DNA of 64,000 nt from Polydactylus sextarius (GCA_016801845.1 CM028927.1:14322501-14386500), one strand, 5' to 3'; positions 41,301 to 50,098 are shown, counted from the first letter of the stretch. The notes: a model not told the origin generated them from the letters alone. A program made the numbers and translations.

Positions 41301-44300
41301 TTTATTTGTTTGTTTGTCCGTCTATCTATTTTTTCTGTCTCACAGGGATGCATGCAGGGACCAGGCAGGAGGAAGTGATCGACCACAGGCTGACAGACAG
41401 AGAGTGGGCTGAGGAGTGGAAGCACCTTGACCATGTAAGAAAAGTAATAACATTTTTATTACTATATCCTACAGTTCTGTCTCTGTAAGTAACAGAGATT
41501 AGATTATAAATCCTCAGTTCAATTGTTTTAAGTTTAAATTATAAAAGCACTGTGTGTGAAAGTTTGTGTTAAGTGCTGCATAGAAATGTTTATTGAAATA
41601 AAATAGATAGAACTAATGCTATTGCATGCATATCAAGGTAAATAGGCTTTTTTTCAATACATGGTTGACGCATGCATGTGGTGTTTGCATGTAAATATGT
41701 TTGTGTGATTAGTATGTTTGTCCACAACATTAGTGTCATCAGTTGTGATGCAGTTTCACTAAAATTTAATGGTCGAATCACATAATATGAACACAAATAC
41801 ATGTAGTGATTGTTGAACACGTTGTTTTACAGCCACACTCACACAACCATACAGATGAAGAATATAGTGATACACTAGAACTCCACTTCATTGTCACTCA
41901 GTTTCATGTCAATTCGATCCACATGTACGCGTAAACTCAGCGCCGCGTCTGCTCCCTGTCAACAGCTGCTGAACTGCATCATGGACATGGTGGAGAAAAC
42001 GAGGCGCTCGCTAACAGTACTGCGGCGGTGCCAGGAGGCCGACCGCGAGGAGCTCAACTACTGGATCCGACGATACAGTGATGCTGAAGAGCTCAAGAAG
42101 GGCACCACTAGCGGGCAGTCGAGGCAGCAGAGCCCCGCGGCACAGGAAAACGCAACACCAGGTAACAAATCACATGTACTTGGTACGTTCATTGACGTGG
42201 TTACATAATTGAAGTTTGACCAGCGAACCTGTGGCACTTCTAACAAATGCCAAAACTTCAGTTTGTCAAATTATTTTATTTCATTGCTATCATTAATAAT
42301 TAATAGACCTTTTTCATATTTTCTTAACATGAAAAAAGGTCAAAGGACACTGCTATAAACACTTCCTTTCTTATAATAATCTTTTAGTCCTTTACCTGAT
42401 AAAGGAATGGTATTTCACAATTTGCTCCAGCAGTTTTATGTAAAAGAGGTTAAAAGTGAATATGGTGTCCCACAGGGTTCAATTCTAGGTCCACTTCTTT
42501 TACAGTCATGTAGCTTTATTCCTTAAAGGTTACAGAGAATCAAAAAAGTTTTTACCTCGTCTTTGTTGAAGAACGGCCGTCCACCCACATTGAGGAACAT
42601 GCAAAAAGTGCTAGAAATTCTGAACATGTCCTTTTCATAGAAATTCCTCTTTCATAAATTTCTGCTGGAGAATGGGTCAATTTCAAAAACGGTTGTTTGG
42701 GGCATAAAATTCATCTCACTGCCTCCCCACATGGTGATTACCTATAAAAAGATGGTCTGTTCATGTTCAGAAGCCAGCAAAGTTACATTCATTTGAGTGG
42801 CAGTAAAGGCAGCCAATCAGTGTCAAGTGTTTGCATTTCATAATGAGGTTGCCAGTTAAGCCTGAAAAGATGCCAAATAGGAGCAAAACCACTTGTTAAA
42901 TCCACCAGCCTAAAATATCTTTCTGAGAGAGGATTTAAGGAAGCTTCTGAGACATTACACATCCAACCGAACATTTTATTGTGTATATGTCACATCACAG
43001 AACAAGGATCAAAACCCTGTTCAACCATTCTCTGTCACCTTTAAACTTTTGGTGGAAATATCAGAGCAATCAAGAGGCTTGACAACGTGCTGATTTGTTC
43101 TACAGTCTTTTGCATAATGTATATAAAATATCAGTTGATGTCTGATAATCATGGCTGTCTATTTATGTCTTCCCAGAAATTCACAGGGAGCTGCTGCATC
43201 GGCCTGTGTCTGGATACGTCCCTGAAGAGATCTGGAAGAAAGCTGGTGAGCTGCACTTTTATGCCAGACGTTATCATCTCACTTTTTTTTTTTTTTTTTT
43301 TTTGCTTCCTCTTAATCTCTTTGTAGTTTTTGTGACAGTTTTTCGGCTTTGTAGAAATCAAAGCCATCTTTTTTCTTTTTTTTTTCACCCACCCATGACT
43401 GCAGGCTGGTGTTAGTTGAGAGGTGCTCCTTTAAAACCCATTCTCCCATCTCATCCCAGTATAGTCTATAGTCTGCAACCTCCTCCCCCCTGTAGAACGG
43501 AATTAATGTGTCAGGCTGCTCTTAGAAAATCATTTATATTTGATACAGTAGGAAGTTAAAAAATACCACCACACTCAGCACACTCCAAATATGATGTCAG
43601 GTCGTAAAATGATTTTTATTGCTCTAGTCAAATAAGGGACATAAGTAGCTTTTACAGCTGGTCCTGTGGTTCTGCTGTTAAAAGTACAGTAGCAAGATTT
43701 GGTATCTTTTGCTTTTGGCATTTTGTAATCCTCTCAGCGATCGACATTTCAGCTATTCTATTTAAGAAAGCGTTGTAAAATGGTAGAGGCAAATTTGTAG
43801 AGCCAGTTAAGATCAAGTATCGAATCTAATTTGTTGCTTTAACAGCTTTCATTAGTTGCCATTAAATTTTTAGTGTACACAAACAGCATTCTTTAAAGTC
43901 GTGAGCGCAGCTGCAATCACCATTATCGCCGTCCTGAAAAACTGAAAGAATTTTCCGCCGAAGGTGCGATGCTTGAGGAATCCACTTTGTATTCAGTCAG
44001 TGATACAGCATATCTGCTTTTTAAACCCCTTGGAGAAAAGAAATTGTCCCCTTGCTTGACCAAGCATGATGTGTGAGATACTCAGAACAAGTAATATGCA
44101 TTTAAATTGAATTGAGTATCACCATCGGGACTCTGCCTGCTCTCCAGTACTCTCCTCTTCTCACCAGCTTTGATCGATCTTCCATCTAAGGCATTTGGTG
44201 TGTAATCACAATTCCATGCACAAGGCATATATCACACGGCACCAGGGCAATTTCCATGACTTCAGGCAGCACAGTAGGTTAAAGACAAAACCACCATGGT

Positions 44301-47133
44301 TTAGAAATTTAGCTCAGTCACAATGAAGAGAAAATGTCTCCATGTATGAGAAATCACACATTCTCTGTTACACACGGCATTGAAACAGATTTTACATTTG
44401 CAACACAAGTGCAATTTGGACAAAGGAAATGAAGTAAAGTGGGGCATGTTTGTCAGACATAAAGATGTATTTATCTTTTGTCTGATGAATAAAATGTTGA
44501 CCCCTACTTTTTCATTCTTTCTCTCCGTATTCCTCATAGTATTTCTGCATCCTTTTCACTTCAGTCACATATATTCTGGCTGAGGAGAGAGTGATTTAAA
44601 TGTGACCCAGGGAGGATTGCAAAACAGGATTTTTAACATAATGGAGTGTGGCGGTGAATACATCTGTTTGAAATGGGCAAAATGTTTACAGTTGGTGATA
44701 AATATTCAAGCACCTTGCACGCTGTCCTACCGGTTTCCCACTTCCCCTCACCACATGGGCCTCTGGGATCACAATGGAAATGCATAATTTAAATATAAAT
44801 TGCCTGATTTGCATACACAATTAGTCAAGTTACAGGCTTGATGGGAGCAAACAAAAAGCCCTCCTTTTGCTTTGACGTTTGGGTTGGAATTCCACCGCTT
44901 AACACCCGCGCGGCAAGGTTATTCACTCCACAAAACAAGTATAAAATAACACGTTGCTCCAGCTCACGAGCACATTTTCTGAGTGATTACCTGGGATTAA
45001 TTGGCTCGCGCTGGTGTCTCGAGGATATATTTCAAATTAAAAGAAAAATGTATGTACTTTTGCTTGCTTATCATCAAATAAAATCATTTCAAATATTTTT
45101 CAATTGGAAAAAAATCACACATTGACCCTTGAGAGGATCTAACTGATTACACATGCCACAGTCATAAGAATTTACTAATTAGATGGAGGTGTGCAAAAGT
45201 GATGGAGGTTGACAACATCTGAATAATTTCAAGAAAACAACTCGTGAGTCTTGTGTTAATGTGCTCAGTGTTAACGACATTTAGAATTGATGAAACAACT
45301 CTGCTGAAATATGATTTTAGAATTTAAAAAAATAAGCCACAAACTCCAATTGCCGAAATGTTTTTTTTTTTTTCTTTCTTTCAATGTGAAATAATTCTCA
45401 TCATCTTAAGAACGACACATTATGTTTTCGCTCAGATCTTGTCTTCACATAAAAATGAGTAAAATCATCAGTTTTACGGTTACGGTCTCTGTCTTCCAGA
45501 TGTGTTACACATCTAGCGGATTAAACTGCTTTTGCCATTAATCTTTTTTTGGAAGGCACTATTTCAGATAGTACTGCTGTCAAATGAACCTTCCTGAAAA
45601 ATTGGACTGTGTTTTGAATGGCAGATGCATTTTTAAAAAACGGCACAGTCATTTTGAAGTAGAAACTCTGCTCTATATGAGATGATCAAATCAAATTTTG
45701 TGCTAATTTTCCTTTTGTTTCTATAAGATGAGTAGAAATAGTAATTGTGGTGTCTTAGACAAAAGCAAAACATGAGTGATTGATGGTTGTAAAGTTTGCG
45801 ATTTACTTGCCCCAACGACAGGATGATATAATGCGAACTACATTGCAGGTGTGGGAGGATTGACTTCCTCTGTCTCCACACTCTTTCCAGAAGAGGCAGT
45901 GAATGAGGTAAAGAGACAGGCCATGTCAGAGCTGCAGAAAGCCGTGTCAGAGGCCGAGCGTAAGGCTCACGAGATGATCAGCAGCGAGCGGGCTAAGATG
46001 GAGCGCACGGTAGCCGAGGCCAAGCGGCAGGCGGCCGAGGATGCGCTCTCTATAATCAACCAACAGGAAGACTCCAGCGAGGTAGGAACATACACCTTAA
46101 AGAGGTGTACCACCCAAACACACCATGACAACTGTTACTGTCATCCTCTTACTTAGCGGGTACATCTTTACTGAGAATAGTCCTGCAAATACTCGTTATG
46201 TAATAGTGTAGACAAAGAGCAAAACAGGTCAGTCAAGCATCTGTTATTTTTTTTTTGATTTTTTAGTTTTTAGACAGAGTAGCCAGCATGTTTAGAAGTG
46301 TTAGCAATTCAGCTGAGAGGAAATAACGGAAGGAACTTTCATTTGCTAATCACCACTGGAGACCTTGACGTTTAATCACTTAAGTGAGAGGGAAATATGG
46401 CTCACATCTGACATTAATTGCAGGAGTGATGTTTATGAGAGAGAAGCGCCCCAGAGGAGAACTTTTAGAAGCTGTTTGTAACCTTGTCCTCATGTTTCCT
46501 GTGGATATACAGCCGCCCCGACATGCTCTCTCTGCGGTTTCTAAGATATATAAGAGGCCCTGAGCGTAATAAGAGATGGGTTTTTGATCTGTCTGTGGTT
46601 TGTTTTAAGCTTAAGTGTTGTAAAAGTACTGGCTCGTTCTGTTAATGTGCAGACTGGTGCACTCATATCTGTTGCTAATCTTAATGTTGTGTTTGCCACT
46701 TCAATGATAATATTCAGAGATATCGGTTAGTGAGTTTCATCAGCCTGATTGTGAATCTCTGACACTGAATTATTTTTCGTGTTAGTTAACTTTGTCTTTA
46801 TCTGTCCGTCAGAGTTGCTGGAACTGTGGCCGCAAGGCCAGTGAGACATGCAGCGGCTGCAACACGGCGCGCTACTGCGGCTCCTTCTGCCAGCACAAGG
46901 ACTGGGAGAAGCACCACCACGTCTGCGGTCAGACCCTCCAGGCCCAGCAGCAGCAGGCCAGCCAGCAGCAGGGAGGCATCCCCGTGTCAGAGACCCCCGC
47001 TCCCATCAGCTCATCAGCCTGCACCCCGAGCAGTGGGACCGGGAGTCCGGCCGCTACCCCGCCCGCCGCTACTCCTCGCTCATCCACCCCCAGCACCCCG
47101 TCCTCCTCTGCTCTGGACGGCACACCACGCTAA
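28588..47133 (+). CDS. runx1t1: runx1t1 (MTG8/ETO) coding region, ten exons, 5' end incomplete
   Basis: This is the span of the only recognisable gene. RUNX1T1 is a nuclear corepressor scaffold that is recruited by DNA-binding factors such as E-proteins and zinc-finger proteins and brings in N-CoR/SMRT, SIN3 and histone deacetylases; in humans it is the partner of RUNX1 in t(8;21) (family knowledge). Joining the ten exons listed separately gives one frame without stops from the Met at 28611 to TAA at 47131-47133, 585 residues. Domain order: Ser/Pro-rich N-terminus; NHR1/TAFH about 82-180; Pro/Ser-rich linker; NHR2 about 305-370; NHR3 about 394-480; MYND/NHR4 481-517; Pro/Ser/Thr-rich tail. 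The near-identity to human MTG8 that I recall separates it from the paralogues CBFA2T2 and CBFA2T3. Frame is open upstream of the Met (DRTGKRST), so a further 5' coding exon probably exists outside the identified exons. Confidence 0.96.
29435..29464 (+). other. candidate 30-nt in-frame microexon in intron 2 (unproven)
   Basis: A run of pyrimidines about 25 nt long ending TTTACAG (AG at 29433-29434) is followed 30 nt later by a strong donor GTGAGT starting at 29465. If spliced between the flanking exons the phase is preserved: the C left by the upstream exon is completed by TG, and the final A joins the TA of the next exon. The insert would read LAALDGGQKG with no stop and would turn the following Leu codon into Ile. 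This is inference from splice signals; I do not know of a matching annotated isoform. Confidence 0.3.
29553..29587. repeat. CA microsatellite in intron
   Basis: Pure (AC)n tract about 90 nt downstream of the candidate microexon. Confidence 0.92.
30028..30269 (+). CDS. runx1t1: runx1t1 exon: Ser/Pro linker and first half of NHR1/TAFH
   Basis: Acceptor CGTGCAG ends at 30027; donor GTGAGT begins at 30270. The first two bases complete Leu39, then 80 codons follow (residues 40-119). It opens with the Asn/Pro/Ser-rich segment TNGSSHSPTALNGAPSPPNG and a poly-Ser run at about 65-72, then enters the TAFH domain at ARQLSKLKRFLTTLQQFGND. TAFH (NHR1) is a helical domain that binds activation domains of E-proteins and other partners (established). 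This half holds the first helices and ends at VLGLV, exactly the boundary used in mammalian MTG8. Confidence 0.98.
30270..32806 (+). other. runx1t1: runx1t1 intron within NHR1 (2537 nt)
   Basis: Bounded by GTGAGT and TCTTCCAG. AT-rich; contains a pyrimidine-rich stretch at 31600-31680, a (GA)n run near 31744-31764 and T tracts near 31908-31932 and 32035-32048. No gene seen. Confidence 0.9.
32807..32896 (+). CDS. runx1t1: runx1t1 exon: middle of NHR1/TAFH
   Basis: Acceptor CTCTCTCTTCCAG ends at 32806; donor GTAGAT begins at 32897. The exon is 90 nt, phase 0 at both ends, residues 120-149. It reads NSTLTIEEFHSKLQEATNFP followed by LRPFVIPFLK, the central TAFH helices found almost unchanged throughout the ETO family. 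Because it is frame-neutral, skipping would delete part of NHR1 without shifting the frame, though I see nothing to suggest that it is skipped. Confidence 0.98.
32897..36888 (+). other. runx1t1: runx1t1 intron within NHR1 (3992 nt)
   Basis: Bounded by GTAGAT and CTCCGTAG. Includes long T-rich stretches (33090-33240), a cytosine-rich block at about 34770-34822 and a homeodomain-motif-rich stretch at about 35520-35690 that may be a conserved enhancer. No gene seen. Confidence 0.9.
36889..37070 (+). CDS. runx1t1: runx1t1 exon: end of NHR1/TAFH and linker
   Basis: Acceptor TGTCTCCGTAG ends at 36888; donor GTGGGT begins at 37071. The exon encodes residues 150-209 plus two bases of Arg210. It begins ANLPLLQRELLHCARLAKQN, the last TAFH helix, then AQYLAQHEQLLLD, and ends in the acidic/basic stretch LLLDVNENGKRRTPD. 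The basic KRR is part of the region around which nuclear localisation of MTG8 has been mapped (general family knowledge, approximate). The match to mammalian sequence is essentially complete apart from a Thr-for-Ala-type change after LLLD. Confidence 0.98.
37442..37492. repeat. CA microsatellite in intron
   Basis: (CA)n with a TCATA interruption near 37456. Confidence 0.92.
38355..38412. repeat. TG microsatellite in intron
   Basis: (TG)n with CTG, TTG and GCG interruptions. Confidence 0.9.
39469..39525. repeat. GA-rich low-complexity block
   Basis: (AG)n, a GAGGAAGAAGAGGA spacer, then (GA)n again. Confidence 0.9.
40323..40585 (+). CDS. runx1t1: runx1t1 exon: Pro/His-rich linker between NHR1 and NHR2
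   Basis: Acceptor CTGTCTCTGTAG ends at 40322; donor GTGAGA begins at 40586. One base completes Arg210, then 87 codons (211-297) and the first base of Gly298. It reads TKENGFERDGSLHPDVHPSK, then RPCTISPAQRFSPSNGLSYQ, PNGLPHPGPLPPQHYRLDDM and HHYRDTYRHPASNHREIRER. This is the least conserved part of the family and here contains several substitutions relative to human MTG8, but the KRPCTISP, NGLSYQPNGLPHP and QHYRLDDM anchors are intact. It is likely disordered and serves as a flexible spacer. Confidence 0.97.
40586..41965 (+). other. runx1t1: runx1t1 introns flanking the 89-nt NHR2 exon (760 and 531 nt)
   Basis: Intron 40586-41345 and intron 41435-41965, interrupted by the exon at 41346-41434. 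Plain AT-rich intronic sequence; apart from T-rich acceptor tracts I see nothing in it. Confidence 0.85.
41346..41434 (+). CDS. runx1t1: runx1t1 exon: start of NHR2
   Basis: Acceptor CTGTCTCACAG ends at 41345 after a T-rich tract; donor GTAAGA begins at 41435. Two bases complete Gly298, then residues 299-327: MHAGTRQEEVIDHRLTDREW followed by AEEWKHLDH. DHRLTDREWAEEWKHLDH is the start of NHR2, the helical region that forms the antiparallel tetramer essential for corepressor assembly and for the leukaemogenic fusion protein (established for human). A one-residue difference, HAGTRQEE for HGTRQEE, is the only length change in this exon. Confidence 0.98.
41966..42161 (+). CDS. runx1t1: runx1t1 exon: NHR2 oligomerisation helix
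   Basis: Acceptor CCCTGTCAACAG ends at 41965; donor GTAACA begins at 42162. Sixty-five codons (residues 328-392) plus one base of Glu393. The helix reads LLNCIMDMVEKTRRSLTVLR then RCQEADREELNYWIRRYSDA, identical or nearly identical to the mammalian NHR2 tetramer helix, with its hydrophobic heptad positions intact. The exon ends with a variable Ser/Gln-rich tail, KKGTTSGQSRQQSPAAQENA. GC content and CpG count are markedly higher than in the flanking introns, as expected for a coding exon in an AT-rich intron background. Confidence 0.98.
42162..43176 (+). other. runx1t1: runx1t1 intron between NHR2 and NHR3 (1015 nt)
   Basis: Bounded by GTAACA and TTCCCAG. Carries a short LINE reverse-transcriptase relic at about 42405-42505. 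The rest is unrecognised AT-rich sequence. Confidence 0.9.
42405..42505 (+). mobile_element. relic of a LINE-type reverse transcriptase
   Basis: On the + strand the frame through 42458-42502 translates to EYGVPQGSILGPLLL, preceded by SSFMKEVK. G-V-P-Q-G-S-x-L-G-P-L-L is the hallmark block of non-LTR retrotransposon reverse transcriptases (L2, Rex1/Babar, Jockey-like clades). The following catalytic F/YxDD block is not found downstream, so this is a roughly 100-bp, non-functional fragment trapped in an intron. The clade cannot be decided from so short a piece. Limits are approximate. Confidence 0.75.
43177..43245 (+). CDS. runx1t1: runx1t1 exon: start of NHR3
   Basis: Acceptor TATGTCTTCCCAG ends at 43176; donor GTGAGC begins at 43246. 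The exon is 69 nt with phase 1 at both ends, so it can be skipped without a frameshift. It encodes residues 393-415: EIHRELLHRPVSGYVPEEIW then KKA, corresponding to HREFLHRPASGYVPEEIWKKA in human. It opens NHR3, which contributes to corepressor and regulatory-subunit binding. A pure T21 tract begins 37 nt after the donor. Confidence 0.97.
43246..45890 (+). other. runx1t1: runx1t1 intron within NHR3 (2645 nt)
   Basis: Bounded by GTGAGC and TTTCCAG. Starts with a T21 tract at 43283-43303. The stretch at about 44140-45120 is complex single-copy sequence with an octamer ATTTGCAT at 44807 and many TAAT words, and could be a conserved element. Human RUNX1T1 uses an alternative exon 9a in this part of the gene; I could not identify an equivalent exon here. 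Confidence 0.85.
45891..46081 (+). CDS. runx1t1: runx1t1 exon: NHR3 coiled coil
   Basis: Acceptor CCACACTCTTTCCAG ends at 45890; donor GTAGGA begins at 46082. Two bases complete Glu416, then 63 codons (417-479): EAVNEVKRQAMSELQKAVSE, AERKAHEMISSERAKMERTV, AEAKRQAAEDALSIINQQED, SSE. The long charged helix with heptad periodicity is the predicted coiled coil of NHR3 in MTG proteins. A second AG 42 nt upstream would extend the exon in frame. Confidence 0.98.
46082..46812 (+). other. runx1t1: runx1t1 last intron (731 nt)
   Basis: Bounded by GTAGGA and CCGTCAG. AT-rich; apart from a T10 run near 46246 I see no other element in it. Confidence 0.9.
46813..47133 (+). CDS. runx1t1: runx1t1 terminal coding exon: MYND zinc finger (NHR4) and C-terminal tail
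   Basis: Acceptor TCTGTCCGTCAG ends at 46812; stop TAA at 47131-47133. It encodes residues 480-585. The MYND finger reads SCWNCGRKASETCSGCNTAR then YCGSFCQHKDWEKHHHVCGQ. Zinc ligands are Cys481, Cys484, Cys492, Cys495, Cys501, Cys505, His513 and Cys517, matching CX2C-X7-CX2C-X5-CX3C-X7-HX3C. In MTG8 the MYND domain binds PPLI-type motifs of SMRT/N-CoR. The tail is Gln-rich (QAQQQQASQQQ) then Pro/Ser/Thr-rich and ends DGTPR; the Gln tract is longer than in human. Overlapping open frames on the same strand (about 46826-47179) are shadows of this GC-rich exon. Confidence 0.98.
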   Translation, partial: SCWNCGRKASETCSGCNTARYCGSFCQHKDWEKHHHVCGQTLQAQQQQASQQQGGIPVSETPAPISSSACTPSSGTGSPAATPPAATPRSSTPSTPSSSALDGTPR

Positions 47134-47621
47134 GAGACTCAAACAGAGGATTTTAGAGGCTCAAGCCTCCGAGGCCTAACAGGCAGCCCTCAACCCCACA
47201 AACAGCATGACTGTCTACATTGCCTTGCAAAGATGCTAAGCTAACATGGCTAACAGAAAGAGATGGCAATGCTTCTGTCTATCTTGCAGCGTAGTCATAG
47301 AAGGAGGAGGAGGTCCATAATCAGGTCATATTGACTTGCCATGACTTTAAGGAAACACAAAGATATTCTTTGTTTTTGAATGAATGAATTTAAATATTGA
47401 CATCCGTTTATCGTTACACTTGCTATTCTCGTTGTCCGTTTGTCGTTGTGCCTGTTGTTGTTAATGTTGCTGTCATTGTAGCTTATCTTATTTTTCTCCT
47501 GTAAATACGAGACTGAGACTGAGCAGAGATAGCCGTGAACTCAAGACAAGTATATCTGACCTCCCCTGTTTTTTTTTTTTTTGTTTTGTTTTATTTTCTT
47601 TGTTTTGTTTTTTTCTTTCTT

Positions 47622-47655
<34 letters not shown>

Positions 47656-49002
47656 TTGCCATCCCTGAATTAACGCTTATTTCCTTCCTGTACCTGAGTC
47701 ATGAGACTAGTCAACCTCAAGAAGACACTTTTACCAAACAGCATACCAAGGGATCATAAATAACTAACAGAATGTCATCAACATTCTTTGTAAGGAAAGA
47801 AATTGGATTGAAATACTTTTTTTTTTTTTCAAAAAAAAAAAAAGATCAACGGATGGATTCATCAACAAATTTGCTGCCTGGAGAGGGGAGAGGGATGTAC
47901 TGAATCTCTGGCCCAGAGACCGCCATGAAATGGGCAGATGTGCAGCAGATTGCAAGCAGAGCCAGCTGTTCAACCAATGTTATTTCCCTCTCACTTGTAA
48001 TAATATCCAGGTCAGTGGGCTGGGAAATACAAATCTGTCTCCCTGAAGGATGTAAAAGGAAGAATTCTTGGACGAGATACAAAACTTTGCCCACTGCACA
48101 TGTGGAGGATGTACTGACTACAGTTCACACGTGCATGCTTGGTGGGTCACAGAAGCTCTCGAAACAGGAAGTGAAGTCATCATCCCATTGGTGAGACTGT
48201 TAAATCACCTGGACAACAGCAGCAGAGCAGAGAAACCTACAGTTTGGAGACTTGCCCCAGACGCTCCCCTCCTGTCTCAACTCTGAAAAACATTTTCATC
48301 TTACTTCATATTCTTTTTTCTCTAGATGTCATGGTCTTTAAGACTTTCTGTCCTGTGGTGTCATCAATGGTTATTTATTGTATATGTGTTGGACAATTGT
48401 GACAATGCATAAGTACTTCAACCAGTCACAAACGTTAAGTCTTTCATAACTCTCTCGCTCTCTCTCTCTCTAGCTGGTGCAAAGAGTTTAAAAAGAAAAA
48501 AAAAAAAAAAAGAAGTGTTATCTTTTCTTTTTTTTTTTTCCTCCCCAAGCTGCTTTTCTATTCTGTGTGTAAGTGGTAGATCCCTCGTAGTTACTATAAG
48601 TTTTACTTCCCTTTGTCCTCAAGAAAAGACACAAGCTATATCTCAGAGCTGCTACTTGAGTCCGACCCAGATCTTTTCTGAGAACTAGCATGTTGCGCAG
48701 AATGCTAACCTAAATGTTTTGTACAAGGAACATACATACATGTATTTGCACTGTCACAGAGGTTATTTCGGCATGCTTCTTTTCAGCATACTTGTGTTGT
48801 CGGTATAGAGCCATAATCCATCAATCATTTTGTATGTAGTGATAGCGTTATCTGTTTTTCACACTTTTTGGGGGGTGGGGGAGGGTGGGGTATGGGGAAG
48901 GGAGGGGAGGGAGGGTTGGAAAAATGTAAAATCACCAAACCCACTTTAATTTTTCTCCTTAACATGTTAATGAGAGCAGCCATCGAGTTTTTCTTTTTCT
49001 TT

Positions 49003-49035
<33 letters not shown>

Positions 49036-50092
49036 CGGAATAGTTACAGACAGTGCATGCACATTACTGAACGTTTGTTAAATATTTGTTATTTTTTAGA
49101 AAAACCGAAGAAAAAAAAAAAAACAAAAACAACCAAAAAAAAAAAGTTTAAAAAAAAAAAAAAGAAAAAGAAAAATTCTAACAAACTTAACTTTCCAAAT
49201 GCAGAGGTGTAGACTCCGATTGACAGCTTTAACACTGCAAAGCACCAGGTAACACACAGTATTAACACAAGAAAAAAACAAAAAAAAAACATACACCAAA
49301 AACAGCCAAAGACTGACACCAAGGACCAAAATCCTGATTTAAACAATTTTCAAAAAGAGGTTTGTTCACGTACACAGACATTTGGTTATTTATTTATTCT
49401 GTGAGGTTTTGTTCACACAGAACAAAACCAGCTTCAGTGTCATAAAACTCGTTTCTTTGTAATCCCTTCTGGAAAAAGAAAGCACTCATCTTTCGTTGTG
49501 AAATGAGAAGGTGTGAATTAAAACATAATGAACATTTAACTGGAGCAATAATAACGAATGTGACATAAACACTAATAACTTCTGTGAACATTTGTGAAGA
49601 AGAAAATCTCGGGACTTTTTTCTTTTCTTTTTTTTTTTTTTTTTTTTGGATTCTTTTTTTCTACATTTTCTCATTACACAAATGTCAGATTAAGTGCCCA
49701 TTTCAGCTTTAAGCAGTTAATTTCTTTACTCTTAAAAGAGGTGAATGTGAGACTGGGCTTTCACACCAATGTCATTTTTTTTTACATTTATTTATATCAA
49801 AGTAGGACTTCTTTTTTTTCTTCTTCTTTTTCTTTTTCCCGGGGGGGATAGATACATATTTAGTCACATCTTTGTTGTAAACCTTCGATTTAGATCAAAC
49901 AAACCTCTCATTCGCAAGTAAAGAGAGCACTTACCCCGACGCACACAAACGCTCTTCACTCCAAACACCTTGGTGCTACAACAAGAAGCGAGTTACAAAT
50001 TCTGACCTCAAGGAACAAGTGGAGTGGCCCATAAAGGTTCTGGGCAGTTTTCTCCCTCTGTACTTCCTCACCTCTCCCTTCTTCTTTGTCTA

Positions 50093-50098
50093 AATAAA
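50093..50098 (+). terminator. possible proximal poly(A) signal AATAAA
   Basis: AATAAA occurs in CTAAATAAAATATACAC inside the long 3' UTR. It could give a shorter transcript of about 3.0 kb of UTR. The downstream sequence (CACACCTGCGTTCTTGACTG) has only a weak GT-rich element, so use is uncertain. Confidence 0.25.

Noticed and set aside
46826..47179. Alternative + strand frames over the last runx1t1 coding exon
   Set aside because: Shadows caused by the high GC and Pro/Ser/Gln codons of the true frame; the true frame has the complete MYND motif.
49089..49346. Phe-rich minus-strand frames over the 3' UTR
   Set aside because: Translation of A/T homopolymers in the 3' UTR; no protein signal.
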